This document shows positions 18,278 to 26,993 of a stretch of 64,000 nt of DNA, piece by piece. Each line of letters starts with the position of its first letter. Position 1 is the first letter of the stretch. Location: NCBI RefSeq assembly GCF_044385915.1, contig NZ_JBISCC010000127.1, forward strand, positions 186,001 through 250,000. The letters run 5' to 3'. This stretch comes from Thalassobellus citreus (GTDB lineage: Bacteria; Bacteroidota; Bacteroidia; Flavobacteriales; Flavobacteriaceae). The notes beneath the pieces were generated by a model. The model had not been told where the DNA came from. It ran no database searches and was given only the letters and a program-made list of their open reading frames with translations. Position numbers and translations under genes: made by a program.

Positions 18278-18317
18278 AAAAGGTCGTCTAAAAATTGCTT
18301 TTTAGACGACCTTTTTT
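18276..18317. terminator. Bidirectional terminator between gldD and the HMA lipoprotein
   Basis: AAAAAAGGTCGTCTAAAAA pairs with TTTTTAGACGACCTTTTTT around a TTGC loop. It is about 19 base pairs, the strongest hairpin of its kind in the window, and works for both convergent genes. Confidence 0.93.
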
Positions 18318-18336
18318 GTTTTAATTCTTATAAAAA

Positions 18337-18891
18337 TTAAGCAGTCTTTTTAACACAACAAGCTTTTTTGCAATCTGTAGCACATGCCTTTTTTTCGGCA
18401 TCTGTTTTATTAGCACATTTCGCTTTACAAGCTTCTGTTTTAGCTTTACAATCTGTACAATCTTTTTTAGTGCAGTCTGCGCTGCATTTAGTAGTACATA
18501 CTTTTTTAGCGTTAGAAAAAGTGTCAACCGTTTTCATGTCGGCAACTTTATATATGTCGGCAACTTTAGTAACTGTTTCTTCAAGAGAAGCAGGTGTTAC
18601 TTTAGCATTGTCATATTCAACCATAGCTAATTTTTTGCCAAAATCTACTTTAGCAGACTTTACACCATCCATTTTTGCTATTTTCTTTTCTATAGTTGCA
18701 GCACAACCCATAGCGCAAGTCATTCCGTTAATAGTGAATTCTGCTTTAGCGTAAGTAGCATTTGGGTCTAATTTTTTTACTGTTTCAGTGGCAACTTCAA
18801 CAGTTTTAATTTCGGCTTTAGCCTCGTTTTTACAGCTAAAAAAAATCGTTGTAATTACAAATAGGCTTAATATAATTTTTATTGTTTTCAT
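18337..18891 (-). CDS. Heavy-metal-associated (HMA) lipoprotein with metallothionein-like Cys-rich tail
   Basis: This 184-residue predicted lipoprotein (FFSC, Cys20) has an HMA domain from about residue 45 to 115 with GMTCAMGCA, a CxxxC variant of the usual CxxC metal loop. A Lys/Ala/Asp/Thr tail follows with 11 Cys residues in patterns such as TTKCSADC, KDCTDC, ACKAKC and KKACC. The family binds soft metals such as Cu(I). The tail looks like a metal-storage or buffering module. It may act in periplasmic copper handling. No transporter or regulator is adjacent. The pairing of domains is clear, while the metal is inferred. Confidence 0.8.
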   Translation of the reverse strand: MKTIKIILSLFVITTIFFSCKNEAKAEIKTVEVATETVKKLDPNATYAKAEFTINGMTCAMGCAATIEKKIAKMDGVKSAKVDFGKKLAMVEYDNAKVTPASLEETVTKVADIYKVADMKTVDTFSNAKKVCTTKCSADCTKKDCTDCKAKTEACKAKCANKTDAEKKACATDCKKACCVKKTA

Positions 18892-19067
18892 TTGTTTCTA
18901 TTTATTGAGTTTGTAATAGTTACAAAACTACTAAATATTGTTATTTTATAAGGTTAAAAAGGTGGTTTTTATAGTACTTTAATGATTATTAAAAAAAGTT
19001 ATTTGTTTTTATTAATGTTGTTTGCATTTTTTATTAGCATAAAAATGGCTCAAAACAAATAAAACGT

Positions 19068-19097
19068 TTGTAGATTAATTATTTAGATGTATATTTG
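19068..19097 (+). promoter_or_regulatory. Promoter of rplU-rpmA (TTG-N19-TATATTTG)
   Basis: A -33 TTG at 19068-19070 and a -7 TATATTTG at 19090-19097 are 19 bases apart, fitting the Bacteroidota sigma consensus. The L21 start codon is 42 bases further on. Confidence 0.75.
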
Positions 19098-19139
19098 CAC
19101 TCATTTTTGAACAAAATTAATAAATAAAAACGTTACGCT

Positions 19140-19646
19140 ATGTACGCAATTGTAGAGATAGCAGGGCAACAATTTAAAGTTGTTAAAGACCAAAGAGTTT
19201 TTGTTAACCGTTTACAAACAGAAGAAGGTAAGAAAGTTTCTTTCGATAATGTTCTTCTTTTAGATGATGGTAACAATGTAACTGTAGGCGCCCCGGCTAT
19301 AGACGGAGCTCAAGTAGGAGCAAAAGTCTTAAAGCACCTTAAAGGTGATAAAGTTATAGTTTTCAAAAAGAAAAGACGTAAAGGTTACCGTGTGAAAAAC
19401 GGACACCGTCAGTCTTTAACTGAAATCGTAATTGAAAGTATTGCTGCTTCTGGAGCTAAGAAAGCTGCCCCAGCAAAAGCAGAGAAAAAAGCAGAACCTA
19501 AAGTTGAAGCAGCTGCACCAAAAGCAGAAGCTACTCAAGATTTAAGCAAATTAACTGTTGCTGAATTAAAAGACATGGCTAAAGCTAAAGGTGTTGAAGG
19601 AATTTCTTCTATGAAGAAAGCCGATTTAATTGCTGCTTTAAGTTAA
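19140..19646 (+). CDS. rplU: 50S ribosomal protein L21 with C-terminal Rho_N/SAP-like extension
   Basis: The first 103 or so residues are a normal L21 (MYAIVEIAGQQFKVVKDQ, FKKKRRKGYRVKNGHRQ), which binds 23S rRNA. A Lys/Ala/Glu linker (KKAAPAKAEKKAEPKVEAAAPK) then leads to a compact 34-residue helical motif, LSKLTVAELKDMAKAKGVEG with MKKADLIAAL. That matches the Rho N-terminal/SAP-type nucleic-acid-binding helix pair. Total length is 168, against about 103 for L21 alone. It is followed after 25 bases by rpmA. The extension recurs in Bacteroidota to my knowledge, and its role is unknown. Confidence 0.95.
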   Translation: MYAIVEIAGQQFKVVKDQRVFVNRLQTEEGKKVSFDNVLLLDDGNNVTVGAPAIDGAQVGAKVLKHLKGDKVIVFKKKRRKGYRVKNGHRQSLTEIVIESIAASGAKKAAPAKAEKKAEPKVEAAAPKAEATQDLSKLTVAELKDMAKAKGVEGISSMKKADLIAALS

Positions 19647-19671
19647 TATTAAAATTTAAAATCGAAATAAA

Positions 19672-19932
19672 ATGGCACATAAAAAAGGAGTCGGAAGTTC
19701 GAAAAATGGTAGAGAATCAGAATCGAAACGTTTAGGCGTTAAGATTTTTGGTGGACAAGCTGCATTAGCTGGAAATATCATTGTAAGACAAAGAGGAAAT
19801 ACACACCACGCAGGTGAAAATGTGTATTGCTCAAAAGATCACACATTACACGCTTATGTTGATGGTGTTGTAAAGTTTACAAAGAAAAAAGATAACAAAT
19901 CTTATGTTTCTATTGAGCCTTTCGAAGCTTAA
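19672..19932 (+). CDS. rpmA: 50S ribosomal protein L27
   Basis: This 86-residue protein of the large subunit reaches the peptidyl-transferase centre with its N-terminus. The beginning MAHKKGVGSSKNGRESESKR is the mature form, without the cleaved extension seen in Firmicutes. GNIIVRQRGNTHHAGENV is also typical. It is co-transcribed with rplU and ends at a terminator. Confidence 0.98.
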   Translation: MAHKKGVGSSKNGRESESKRLGVKIFGGQAALAGNIIVRQRGNTHHAGENVYCSKDHTLHAYVDGVVKFTKKKDNKSYVSIEPFEA

Positions 19933-19955
19933 GAAATAATTTTCTTTTAAAGTAT

Positions 19956-19990
19956 AAAGTCCTTTCTGTTTACAGAAAGGACTTTTTTTT
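19956..19990 (+). terminator. Terminator after rpmA
   Basis: AAAGTCCTTTCTG pairs with CAGAAAGGACTTT around a TTTA loop, followed by T residues. Confidence 0.93.
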
Positions 19991-20031
19991 GTTTAAATTT
20001 TAATAGAAATGTTCATAATCAAAATTTAGAC

Positions 20032-20062
20032 ATATAGTATGTTGGTTATATGAATACTATAT
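20032..20062. promoter_or_regulatory. Nine-base inverted repeat upstream of the phytase-locus receptor
   Basis: ATATAGTAT at 20032 pairs with ATACTATAT at 20054, 13 bases apart. It lies about 200 bases before the receptor start, in a 324-base gap whose only other visible feature is the rpmA terminator. It could be an operator but is AT-only, so chance is possible. Confidence 0.3.
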
Positions 20063-20256
20063 AGCCGATAAAAAGAACGTTTCTTTAATATCTGTCTCTA
20101 GATATCCTGTATAATAATCTAAAGTTTTTTTATTGTTAATTAAGTGTAAAGTTCAACTGCTTTTAGGTTCATTGATAACTTTTATTTAAAAATCACTTAA
20201 AACTCTTCTTTCATTGATTTTGTTATTTCGCCCAATATAAATAACTAACAAAAATC

Positions 20257-23076
20257 ATGAAAAAAAACTACGTATTATCATTGTTAATTACAATGATATC
20301 TTTTTTAACTTTTGCACAAGAAGGTAATGTTCAAGGGGTTGTTATAGACAATGATGGTCTACAAGTTCCTTTTAGTAACATTTTAATAGAGTCTTTAAAT
20401 AAAGGGACTTATTCAGATGTTGATGGTAACTTTTTATTACAAGAAGTTCCTGCAGGAAATCAAACAATTACGGTTAAGTATTTAGGTTACGAAGATGCTA
20501 AAATAGATGTTTTAGTACAAGATGGTAAAACAGCAACTGTTACAATAACTATTCATTCTAAAGCATTATCTCTAGACGATATTGTTATTAACGGTTTTAA
20601 TAGTGGACAAGCAAAAGCTTTAAACTCACAAAAAAACAAACAAAATATTACCAATATTGTATCTACCGATCAAATTGGTAAATTTCCAGATGCTAATATT
20701 GGAGATGCTGTAAAACGTATTCCTGGTATCACTATGCAAGTAGATCAAGGAGAAGCGCGTAATGTTATTATTAGAGGTTTAGCGCCTCAATTAAACTCGG
20801 TTACTTTAAACGGAAGTCGTATTCCTTCTGCCGAAGGTGATAACAGAAATGTACAAATGGATTTAATTCCGTCTGACATGATTCAACTTATAGAAGTTAA
20901 CAAAGCCGTAACACCAGATATGGATGCTGATGCTTTAGGAGGATCTGTTAACTTAGTAACAAGAACATCTCCTAATGGATTTAGAGTATCTGCTACACTT
21001 GGTTCTGGTGTTAATTTCATTACTAACAAGAAAATACTTAACGGATCTTTTTTAGTTGGAGGGAAATCTGAAAACAAAAAATTTGGATGGATGCTTTCAA
21101 CATCAATTAACGATAACGATTTTGGATCGGATAACGTAGAAGCTGAATGGACAAATGAAGCTGAAAATATTGATGGTGATGACGTAGAAGTGAAACCTTA
21201 TATTGGAGAATCTGATATAAGAACTTATTTAGTAGAACGTATTCGTCGTAGTTTCTCTGCTAATTTCGATTATGCTTTTGATGCTAACAATACTATGTAT
21301 TTAAAAACGATGTATAACTGGAGAGATGATAGAGAAAATCGTTTCAGATTACGTTATAAAAAAATTGATGCAGAATTAGATGCTTCAAATAATATTATAG
21401 GTTATACAGGAGAAATTGATAGACAAACAAAAGGTGGTATTGATAATGACAGAAATAAAAATAGACGTCTTGAAGACCAACGTATGCAAAACTATAGCTT
21501 AGGTGGTAACCATTTATTAGGTAAGTTAGAAATGGATTGGATGACTTCTTTTTCTAAAGCTTCAGAAGAGCGTTTAAACGAACGTTATATTTCTTATAGA
21601 GCAAAAGATATCGCCTTAAATGAAGATTTAAGTAATACAGAATTTCCGTTGTTAACACCTGTAAATACTGCCGATGTAGCTTTTATTGAATTCAGTTTAA
21701 AAGAAATAACAGAAGAAAATCAATTTACTGACGAAAAAGATTTTAATACGTTTGTGAATTTTAAATTACCTGTAAACTTTTTTAATACCAATGACGGGTT
21801 TATTAAGTTTGGAGCGCGTTCTAAGATTAAAGATAAAGAGAGAAATAATAACTTTTTTGAGTACGATCCTTTAAATTCTGCTTTCGATGATTTAACAGCA
21901 TTGCCTTTAATAGATCAAACAGATGCAGATTACTTAGCAGGAGAAAAATATGCTGCGGGCCAATTTGTAGATAATAAGTTTTTAGGAAGCTTAGATTTAA
22001 AAAATGCCTCTTTATTTGAAGAGAAAGATGAGCCTAGTGAATACCTTAGAAAAAACTATACAGTAAAAGAGCAAGTATATGCTGGTTATGTTATGGCAAA
22101 TCAAAAGTTATCGGATAAGTTTACTGTATTAGCTGGTTTAAGAGTAGAAGGCACAAAAACTAAAGCAACTGGTAATCAAATTGAAGATGAAGAAGATGTG
22201 TTAGGAACCATTACTAAAGAAAAAGATTACGTACATGTTTTACCTGGTGTGCATTTTAAATATAATTTAAGTGATAGAACGGTTTTGCGTTTCGCATGGA
22301 CAAATACGTTAGCAAGACCTAACTACAAGGATATTGTACCTAGTATAGATGTTGTAAATGATGATGAAGAAATAGTTATTGGAAACCCAGATTTAAGTGC
22401 AACAACATCTATGAACTTTGATTTAATGGCTGAGCATTATTTTAAAAGTGTCGGGATTTTGTCTGGTGGTGTATTTCAAAAAGGAATTAAAAACTTTATT
22501 TATACAAATAGAACAAAAACAACTAGCGATCAATACGGTACTGATACTACTGGTTTTGATGTGTTTCAACCACAAAATGGAGACGATGCTAGTATTTTTG
22601 GTGCAGAGGTTAGTTTCCAACGTCAGTTAGATTTCTTACCTGGATTTGCTAAAAACTTTAGCATCATGTTAAATTATACTTATTTAACATCTAGCGCAGA
22701 TGGTATAAGAAATGAAGATGGAGATGAAAGAACCGATTTAGATTTACCAGGTACTGCTCCAAATATGGTTAACGGATCTTTAGCATACACAAGTAACAGA
22801 TTAAGCTTACGTTTATCTGCAAACTATTCAGATTCTTATATTGATGAAATAGGCGGAAATGCTTTTGAAGATAGATACTATGGCGAGCAATTTTTGGTAG
22901 ATTTTAACGGATCTTACAAAATTGGAAATGGTTTTAGTGCTTACTTTTCATTAAACAATATTACAGACCAACCGTTACGTTATTTCCAAGGTGTTAAAGC
23001 TAGAACCATGCAAATGGAGTACTACGGAAGACGTCTTACATTTGGTTTAAAATATGATTTATTCAAGAAAAAATAA
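20257..23076 (+). CDS. TonB-dependent receptor (phytate/phosphate locus)
   Basis: This 939-residue outer-membrane active transporter has a signal peptide (ending FLTFAQ) and a CarboxypepD_reg-like domain (VQGVVIDNDGLQVPFSNILI ... VKYLGYEDA). The plug has IGKFPDANIGDAVKRIPGI and RNVIIRGLAPQLNSVTLNG, and a 22-strand-type barrel ends in the family's C-terminal strand FGLKYDLFKKK. It resembles the TIGR01782 TonB-Xanth-Caul class, which works without SusD, and no susD is present. A phytase gene starts 9 bases downstream, so uptake of inositol phosphates or of a phytate-metal complex is inferred. Confidence 0.9.
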   Translation: MKKNYVLSLLITMISFLTFAQEGNVQGVVIDNDGLQVPFSNILIESLNKGTYSDVDGNFLLQEVPAGNQTITVKYLGYEDAKIDVLVQDGKTATVTITIHSKALSLDDIVINGFNSGQAKALNSQKNKQNITNIVSTDQIGKFPDANIGDAVKRIPGITMQVDQGEARNVIIRGLAPQLNSVTLNGSRIPSAEGDNRNVQMDLIPSDMIQLIEVNKAVTPDMDADALGGSVNLVTRTSPNGFRVSATLGSGVNFITNKKILNGSFLVGGKSENKKFGWMLSTSINDNDFGSDNVEAEWTNEAENIDGDDVEVKPYIGESDIRTYLVERIRRSFSANFDYAFDANNTMYLKTMYNWRDDRENRFRLRYKKIDAELDASNNIIGYTGEIDRQTKGGIDNDRNKNRRLEDQRMQNYSLGGNHLLGKLEMDWMTSFSKASEERLNERYISYRAKDIALNEDLSNTEFPLLTPVNTADVAFIEFSLKEITEENQFTDEKDFNTFVNFKLPVNFFNTNDGFIKFGARSKIKDKERNNNFFEYDPLNSAFDDLTALPLIDQTDADYLAGEKYAAGQFVDNKFLGSLDLKNASLFEEKDEPSEYLRKNYTVKEQVYAGYVMANQKLSDKFTVLAGLRVEGTKTKATGNQIEDEEDVLGTITKEKDYVHVLPGVHFKYNLSDRTVLRFAWTNTLARPNYKDIVPSIDVVNDDEEIVIGNPDLSATTSMNFDLMAEHYFKSVGILSGGVFQKGIKNFIYTNRTKTTSDQYGTDTTGFDVFQPQNGDDASIFGAEVSFQRQLDFLPGFAKNFSIMLNYTYLTSSADGIRNEDGDERTDLDLPGTAPNMVNGSLAYTSNRLSLRLSANYSDSYIDEIGGNAFEDRYYGEQFLVDFNGSYKIGNGFSAYFSLNNITDQPLRYFQGVKARTMQMEYYGRRLTFGLKYDLFKKK

Positions 23077-23085
23077 GCATTTAAA

Positions 23086-24102
23086 ATGAGTAAATTAAAA
23101 ATGAATATTGTTTTTGGTATCACCGTGTTGCTTTTGGGATGCGTTGCTAAATTACCAGAAATAGTGGCTACGGTTATAACAGACCAAACGCCTCATGATA
23201 CCGATGATCCTGCCATTTGGGTAAACCCAAAAGATGCTTCAAAAAGTATTGTTTTTGGAACCGATAAGAATACTGATGGTGGTATTTATGCTTTTGATTT
23301 GAAGGGAAAGCTTCTTAAAGATAAAAGCATTACAAATATAAAAAGACCAAATAATGTCGATTTAGAGTATGGTTTTAAGTTGAATGATTCTACTAAAGTA
23401 GATGTGATTGCTTTTACCGAAAGAGAACTTAATCAAATACGTTTGTTTTCAGTTCCAGACATGAAACCATTAGATGGTGGTGGCTTTAAAGTATTTACTG
23501 ATGCTACCGAGCCTGAGTTTAACTTGCCAATGGGAATTGCGCTTTACAAATCTCCAAAAACTGAGGTGCTTTATGCTATTGTTGGAAGAAAAGCAGGACC
23601 TAAACAAGGGTATTTGTATCAATATGAATTGGTTTCAGATAGTTTAGGCGTACATGCTAATTTTGTTAGAAAGTTTGGAGCATTTAGTGGTAAAAAGGAA
23701 ATTGAAGCTATAGCTGTTGATGATGAGAATGGTATTGTTTATTATTCTGATGAGAAACACGGTATTCGTAAATATCAAGCAGAACCATCTATGGGAAGTA
23801 AAGAAATTTATTGCTTTGGAGGCGAACATTTTAAACAAGATATAGAAGGTATTGCCATTGCTAAATATGAGGATAAAGGATTTTTAATTGTATCTAATCA
23901 GCAATCAAATACGTTTAATGTTTTCGATTTAAAAACAAATGCTTTTATAAAAGAGATTAATTTAGGAACCACAGAAACCGATGGTTGCGACGTTACTACA
24001 AAAGCTCTTGGGGCTGCATTTCCTAACGGTTTATTTGTGTCTATGAACAACGATAGAAACTTTTATTTTCATGATTTAGCAAAGCTTAAATTACTAGAAT
24101 AA
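23086..24102 (+). CDS. Beta-propeller 3-phytase, lipoprotein
   Basis: This 338-residue beta-propeller phytase releases phosphate stepwise from calcium phytate. A lipoprotein signal (LLLGC, Cys18) is followed by the propeller: THDTDDPAIW-like PHDTDDPAIWVNP at the N-terminus, then GGIYAFDLKGK, RPNNVDLEYG, LPMGIALY, EIEAIAVDDE, DIEGIAIAKY and TDGCDVTTKALG. The acidic residues bind calcium and phosphate as in the family. It is translated from the same transcript as the receptor 9 bases upstream. A terminator follows directly. Expression under phosphate starvation is likely, but no Pho box was recognised. Confidence 0.92.
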   Translation: MSKLKMNIVFGITVLLLGCVAKLPEIVATVITDQTPHDTDDPAIWVNPKDASKSIVFGTDKNTDGGIYAFDLKGKLLKDKSITNIKRPNNVDLEYGFKLNDSTKVDVIAFTERELNQIRLFSVPDMKPLDGGGFKVFTDATEPEFNLPMGIALYKSPKTEVLYAIVGRKAGPKQGYLYQYELVSDSLGVHANFVRKFGAFSGKKEIEAIAVDDENGIVYYSDEKHGIRKYQAEPSMGSKEIYCFGGEHFKQDIEGIAIAKYEDKGFLIVSNQQSNTFNVFDLKTNAFIKEINLGTTETDGCDVTTKALGAAFPNGLFVSMNNDRNFYFHDLAKLKLLE

Positions 24103-24122
24103 AAGTCTTCTTTATAAATTTT

Positions 24123-24155
24123 AAAAGCCCTTGCTATTTTAGTGAGGGCTTTTTT
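24123..24155. terminator. Terminator between the phytase and DUF1569 genes
   Basis: AAAAGCCCT with inner TGCT pairs with AGTG and AGGGCTTTT, with one imperfect inner pair, and runs into T residues. It is bidirectional and serves two convergent genes. Confidence 0.85.
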
Positions 24156-24627
24156 ATTGATTTAAAATATCATTTACAATTTTTAAATGATGCTTTGTGT
24201 GTATTTCTAAAAAACGGAATGTTTGTTTTTTAGTAAGCATTCCAAAAATATGATGTATAAAATAAGCGTTTTTTGGAAGTGCTTTTATGCTTTCAATTTG
24301 TTTTTTTGCCGTTTCTAGTTGACTGATTAAATCTTGAGTTGAAATAGTGTTTGGTGGTAAAACAGTTTTTGGAGCTTTAGCTTTACCTCTAGGAATATAG
24401 CCTAATGCAAATAGAATCGTTCGACGTAAGTTAAAGTTCTTTTTGTATTTTTTAGGGTCTGTTTTTGCTAATACAGACGAAACAGCATTAATAACTTTTA
24501 TAGTATGGTCTAGCTGCCAACCAACATTAGATTTTGAAATTAAAGTATTGTTTTTGTCTTTAAAAGGAATGTGTTTTTCTAACTGATTTAACAAGATGTT
24601 TAAAGTGTCTATTTGTTTATTCGCCAT
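24154..24627 (-). CDS. DUF1569 / DinB-like four-helix protein
   Basis: This is a 157-residue predicted four-helix-bundle protein of the DinB/DUF1569 group. Conserved His residues typical of the metal site are visible in GWQLDHTIKVI and in RFLEIHTKHHLKIV near the end. No signal peptide is present, so it is cytosolic. Members of this superfamily include bacillithiol-type thiol transferases and many proteins with no known role; no function can be given here. It ends at the terminator shared with the phytase gene. Confidence 0.7.
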   Translation of the reverse strand: MANKQIDTLNILLNQLEKHIPFKDKNNTLISKSNVGWQLDHTIKVINAVSSVLAKTDPKKYKKNFNLRRTILFALGYIPRGKAKAPKTVLPPNTISTQDLISQLETAKKQIESIKALPKNAYFIHHIFGMLTKKQTFRFLEIHTKHHLKIVNDILNQ

Positions 24628-24691
24628 TATTTATTGAATTTAAACTCAAAAGATATTAATAAAATTCTTAACTTAGGCTATTGCGTTTAGA

Positions 24692-24709
24692 TTCCCGACT
24701 TTACGGGAA
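24692..24709. repeat. Short hairpin repeat (TTCCCG-N6-CGGGAA)
   Basis: A perfect 6-base inverted repeat in GC-richer sequence. It lies in the gap between the DUF1569 gene and the next plus-strand gene and resembles the other dispersed hairpins of this window. Confidence 0.5.
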
Positions 24710-24792
24710 AGACAATTTCAAAGGAAATCACAAGGTAAAAGCCTAGTGGATTCTTTAAGTTTTAAATTTTGTTTCACTTAAAAACTATTTTT

Positions 24793-25068
24793 ATGCAACT
24801 TCCTTTTAGATCTGAAATTAGAAATTCCCCAAAGCAGCAAACTATCAAGATTTTCTTAAGTGATGAGTCTTTAGATACCAGAATAAAAAACCATTTAGAG
24901 CATTTTAATGAAATAGAACTCATTGAAATTAGAGAAAGTATGGGGCGAAATCGCGCTGATGAAAATATTACTATCTTTTTAAAAGATGATGCTGATATTA
25001 ATAAAATGAAAGCGTCTATTGATTCTAGCTTGTGGTGGTATTTTGAAAAGGATTTGGTTGATGAATGA
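24793..25068 (+). CDS. Hypothetical protein, 91 residues
   Basis: I do not recognise this protein. It starts with ATG at 24793 (MQLPFRSEIR); an in-frame TTG at 24769 gives an unlikely N-terminus. It is soluble and charged, with FLSDESLDTRIKNHLEHFNE and a final KMKASIDSSLWWYFEKDLVDE. It shows no signal peptide, cysteines or known motif. It lies next to the DUF5131/TcmP pair, converging on it with only 3 bases between the stops, and may belong to the same inserted block. Confidence 0.55.
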   Translation: MQLPFRSEIRNSPKQQTIKIFLSDESLDTRIKNHLEHFNEIELIEIRESMGRNRADENITIFLKDDADINKMKASIDSSLWWYFEKDLVDE

Positions 25069-25071
25069 TTA

Positions 25072-25812
25072 TTAAAGACTTTCTAGTTCTGCTGGATATT
25101 GGTTCCACTCAGTTCCTTCTAAAAGTCTTCCGTTAGCTTTTTTGCTTCTTCTTACATTGTCAGCACCCCAAGTTCCCCATTGTTTAAAGAAGAAATGAAC
25201 ACTTTGTTCTAAGCATTGGTCTTTAATATTTATTGCCCAACTTGGTTTCATTGGTCTTGCTTTTGGTCCACTTTCGCCACCAACTATAGCCCAATGGATA
25301 TTTGATAAGTCTAGCTTTCCTAAATCTTCTAATAGAGGTTCTAATGATAAGAAGCGAATTTCTGCATCTATATTGCGTAAAACATCAATTCTGTTTTTTG
25401 CTTCTTTGTTCTCAACAGAAACACCTAACCAAACATTTTTCGGAACTTTTCTGTTTTTGAAATAGTCTGCTAAAATATTTTCACGTTTAGTAAGAATTTG
25501 ATATTGATGTCTTGGTGTTTTTTCCATTACTTCAAAAATTCGATCTAAATAGTCATAAGGCATTTTTTCATGAAATAGATCACTCATTGAATTTACAAAA
25601 AAGCGAGTTGGCTTTTTTATATTTAAAGGTTGTACTAAACGTTCAGGCATTAATGTAAATTCAAATCCATTTTCATAGCCAGCAGTTCCCATTGCTTTTA
25701 AACGAAAAGACATAGTTTCTGCATAACAATGTTTACATCCAGAAGATACTTTGTTACAACCTGTAGTTGGATTCCATGTTGCTTCTGTCCATTCTATTTT
25801 AGTTTTTTTCAT
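25072..25812 (-). CDS. DUF5131 (phage Gp37/Gp68-type) three-Cys-motif protein
   Basis: This 246-residue protein of the DUF5131 / phage Gp37Gp68 family has the defining cysteines near the N-terminus in TTGCNKVSSGCKHCYAE (C19, C26, C29). This resembles an iron-sulfur or radical-SAM-like cluster loop, but with CX6CX2C spacing. It continues with the family phrases FVNSMSDLFHE, YQILTKR, WLGVSVEN, RFLSLEPLLEDLG, WAIVGGESGPKARPM and FFFKQWGTWG. Its ATG overlaps the stop of the preceding TcmP gene (ATGA), so the two proteins are made together. The biochemical function of this family is not established. Confidence 0.88.
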   Translation of the reverse strand: MKKTKIEWTEATWNPTTGCNKVSSGCKHCYAETMSFRLKAMGTAGYENGFEFTLMPERLVQPLNIKKPTRFFVNSMSDLFHEKMPYDYLDRIFEVMEKTPRHQYQILTKRENILADYFKNRKVPKNVWLGVSVENKEAKNRIDVLRNIDAEIRFLSLEPLLEDLGKLDLSNIHWAIVGGESGPKARPMKPSWAINIKDQCLEQSVHFFFKQWGTWGADNVRRSKKANGRLLEGTEWNQYPAELESL

Positions 25813-26900
25813 TTTAAAAAAATATTTCCCTCTAATTTATGAATATTTGATGTAACTAACTTTATATCTTTTTTTATTAATCCAGATTTTTTTAATTCTT
25901 TAAGCAATTCATTAGCGTGTTTGGGTAGGCAGCCATAATTGAAAGCGTAAATGTAAACTTCTTTTAAAGTTTTAATTTTATTATTTTGAATTAAATTTTT
26001 TAATTCTTTTTCAAAATATTGTAGTTTTTTAGCTCTAGTGTCAGAATTGAATAAATCAAAAGTATCACCTTCTAGTATAGCTTCATCTATATTGAAATTA
26101 GCTTCGCCAGCATTCCCGTCTTGTTTCCATGCAAGTTTTAAAAATTTTTCAATTCCAAGTAAATTATGAGTGCCAAAAATAAGACCATAAACATTGCTTG
26201 AATTTTCTTTTTGTAAAGAAAATGGTGCTAGATATAATTCTTTGTTTTTTGGTATCATATTTTTGAAATAATCAAAAACAACTCTATGACATTGATAAGG
26301 TTTGGTTAAGTCAAAATCTTTTTTACTAATTTTAATATATTTTTTAAATTCTTCGAGTTCAGAGAATCTTTTTACAAAATGGGAAGATATAAAAAATAAA
26401 AAATCAGTTCTTTTTAAGTCAGATAGTTGATTGAATATTTCCTTAGTTACAAATTTAACTCCATACTGATCTATAAACATAAATCGTGGTAAACCACTTC
26501 TGTTGTTTTCAATCATGCTTGGATAAATGCTATTAAATAGCTCAGTAAAATCTTTTTGTTTAAAATCAACATTAAAAGCGTAATCATCTAAATTTAAATG
26601 GTTTTTTAATTTCTCTATTTTTTTTGGATTGTAATCATTAAATAATACTTTAAAATTAAATCCATCATCTTTAATAACTTGATTATATTCTAAAAGTTCT
26701 TTTAAAATTATTAAAGGGCTTCCGGGGTTTCCTTGATTATCATATCCTTCTCCTGCAAAAAAATCATATATAAATATGTCTTTCCACCATTTTTTATTTG
26801 ATTTTAGAAATACAGGAAGCCATTCTTTTAAATATTCCTGTAAAATAATTAGTTTTATTTGAGTTGCATTATCAAATTTTTCTGCATGTATATCTGCCAT
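25809..26900 (-). CDS. tcmP: Three-Cys-motif partner protein TcmP
   Basis: This 363-residue protein matches the three-Cys-motif partner family (TIGR04474). The N-terminal KLIILQEYLKEWLPVF is followed by a Rossmann-like, methyltransferase-type glycine motif IYDFFAGEGYDNQGNPGSP (about residues 43-61). An acidic motif FMFIDQYGVKFV could correspond to the catalytic strand. A helical C-terminal region ends VTSNIHKLEGNIFLK. It is visibly more A/T-rich than neighbouring housekeeping genes, which suggests horizontal gain. It is first in a two-gene operon with DUF5131. The enzymatic activity is inferred only from the fold motif. Confidence 0.82.
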   Translation of the reverse strand: MADIHAEKFDNATQIKLIILQEYLKEWLPVFLKSNKKWWKDIFIYDFFAGEGYDNQGNPGSPLIILKELLEYNQVIKDDGFNFKVLFNDYNPKKIEKLKNHLNLDDYAFNVDFKQKDFTELFNSIYPSMIENNRSGLPRFMFIDQYGVKFVTKEIFNQLSDLKRTDFLFFISSHFVKRFSELEEFKKYIKISKKDFDLTKPYQCHRVVFDYFKNMIPKNKELYLAPFSLQKENSSNVYGLIFGTHNLLGIEKFLKLAWKQDGNAGEANFNIDEAILEGDTFDLFNSDTRAKKLQYFEKELKNLIQNNKIKTLKEVYIYAFNYGCLPKHANELLKELKKSGLIKKDIKLVTSNIHKLEGNIFLK

Positions 26901-26993
26901 TGAATATTTATTTTATATAATATTGACTCTTACTTATTGAATGAAAAATAGTTTAAATATAAGAATAATTATACAAATAAAGAGCGTTTTTTC

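Noticed and set aside
18368..18754. 128-residue plus-strand frame opposite the HMA lipoprotein
   Set aside because: It is antisense to a clear lipoprotein gene, and its Ala/Val/Ser-rich sequence reflects the Lys/Ala/Cys codons of that gene.
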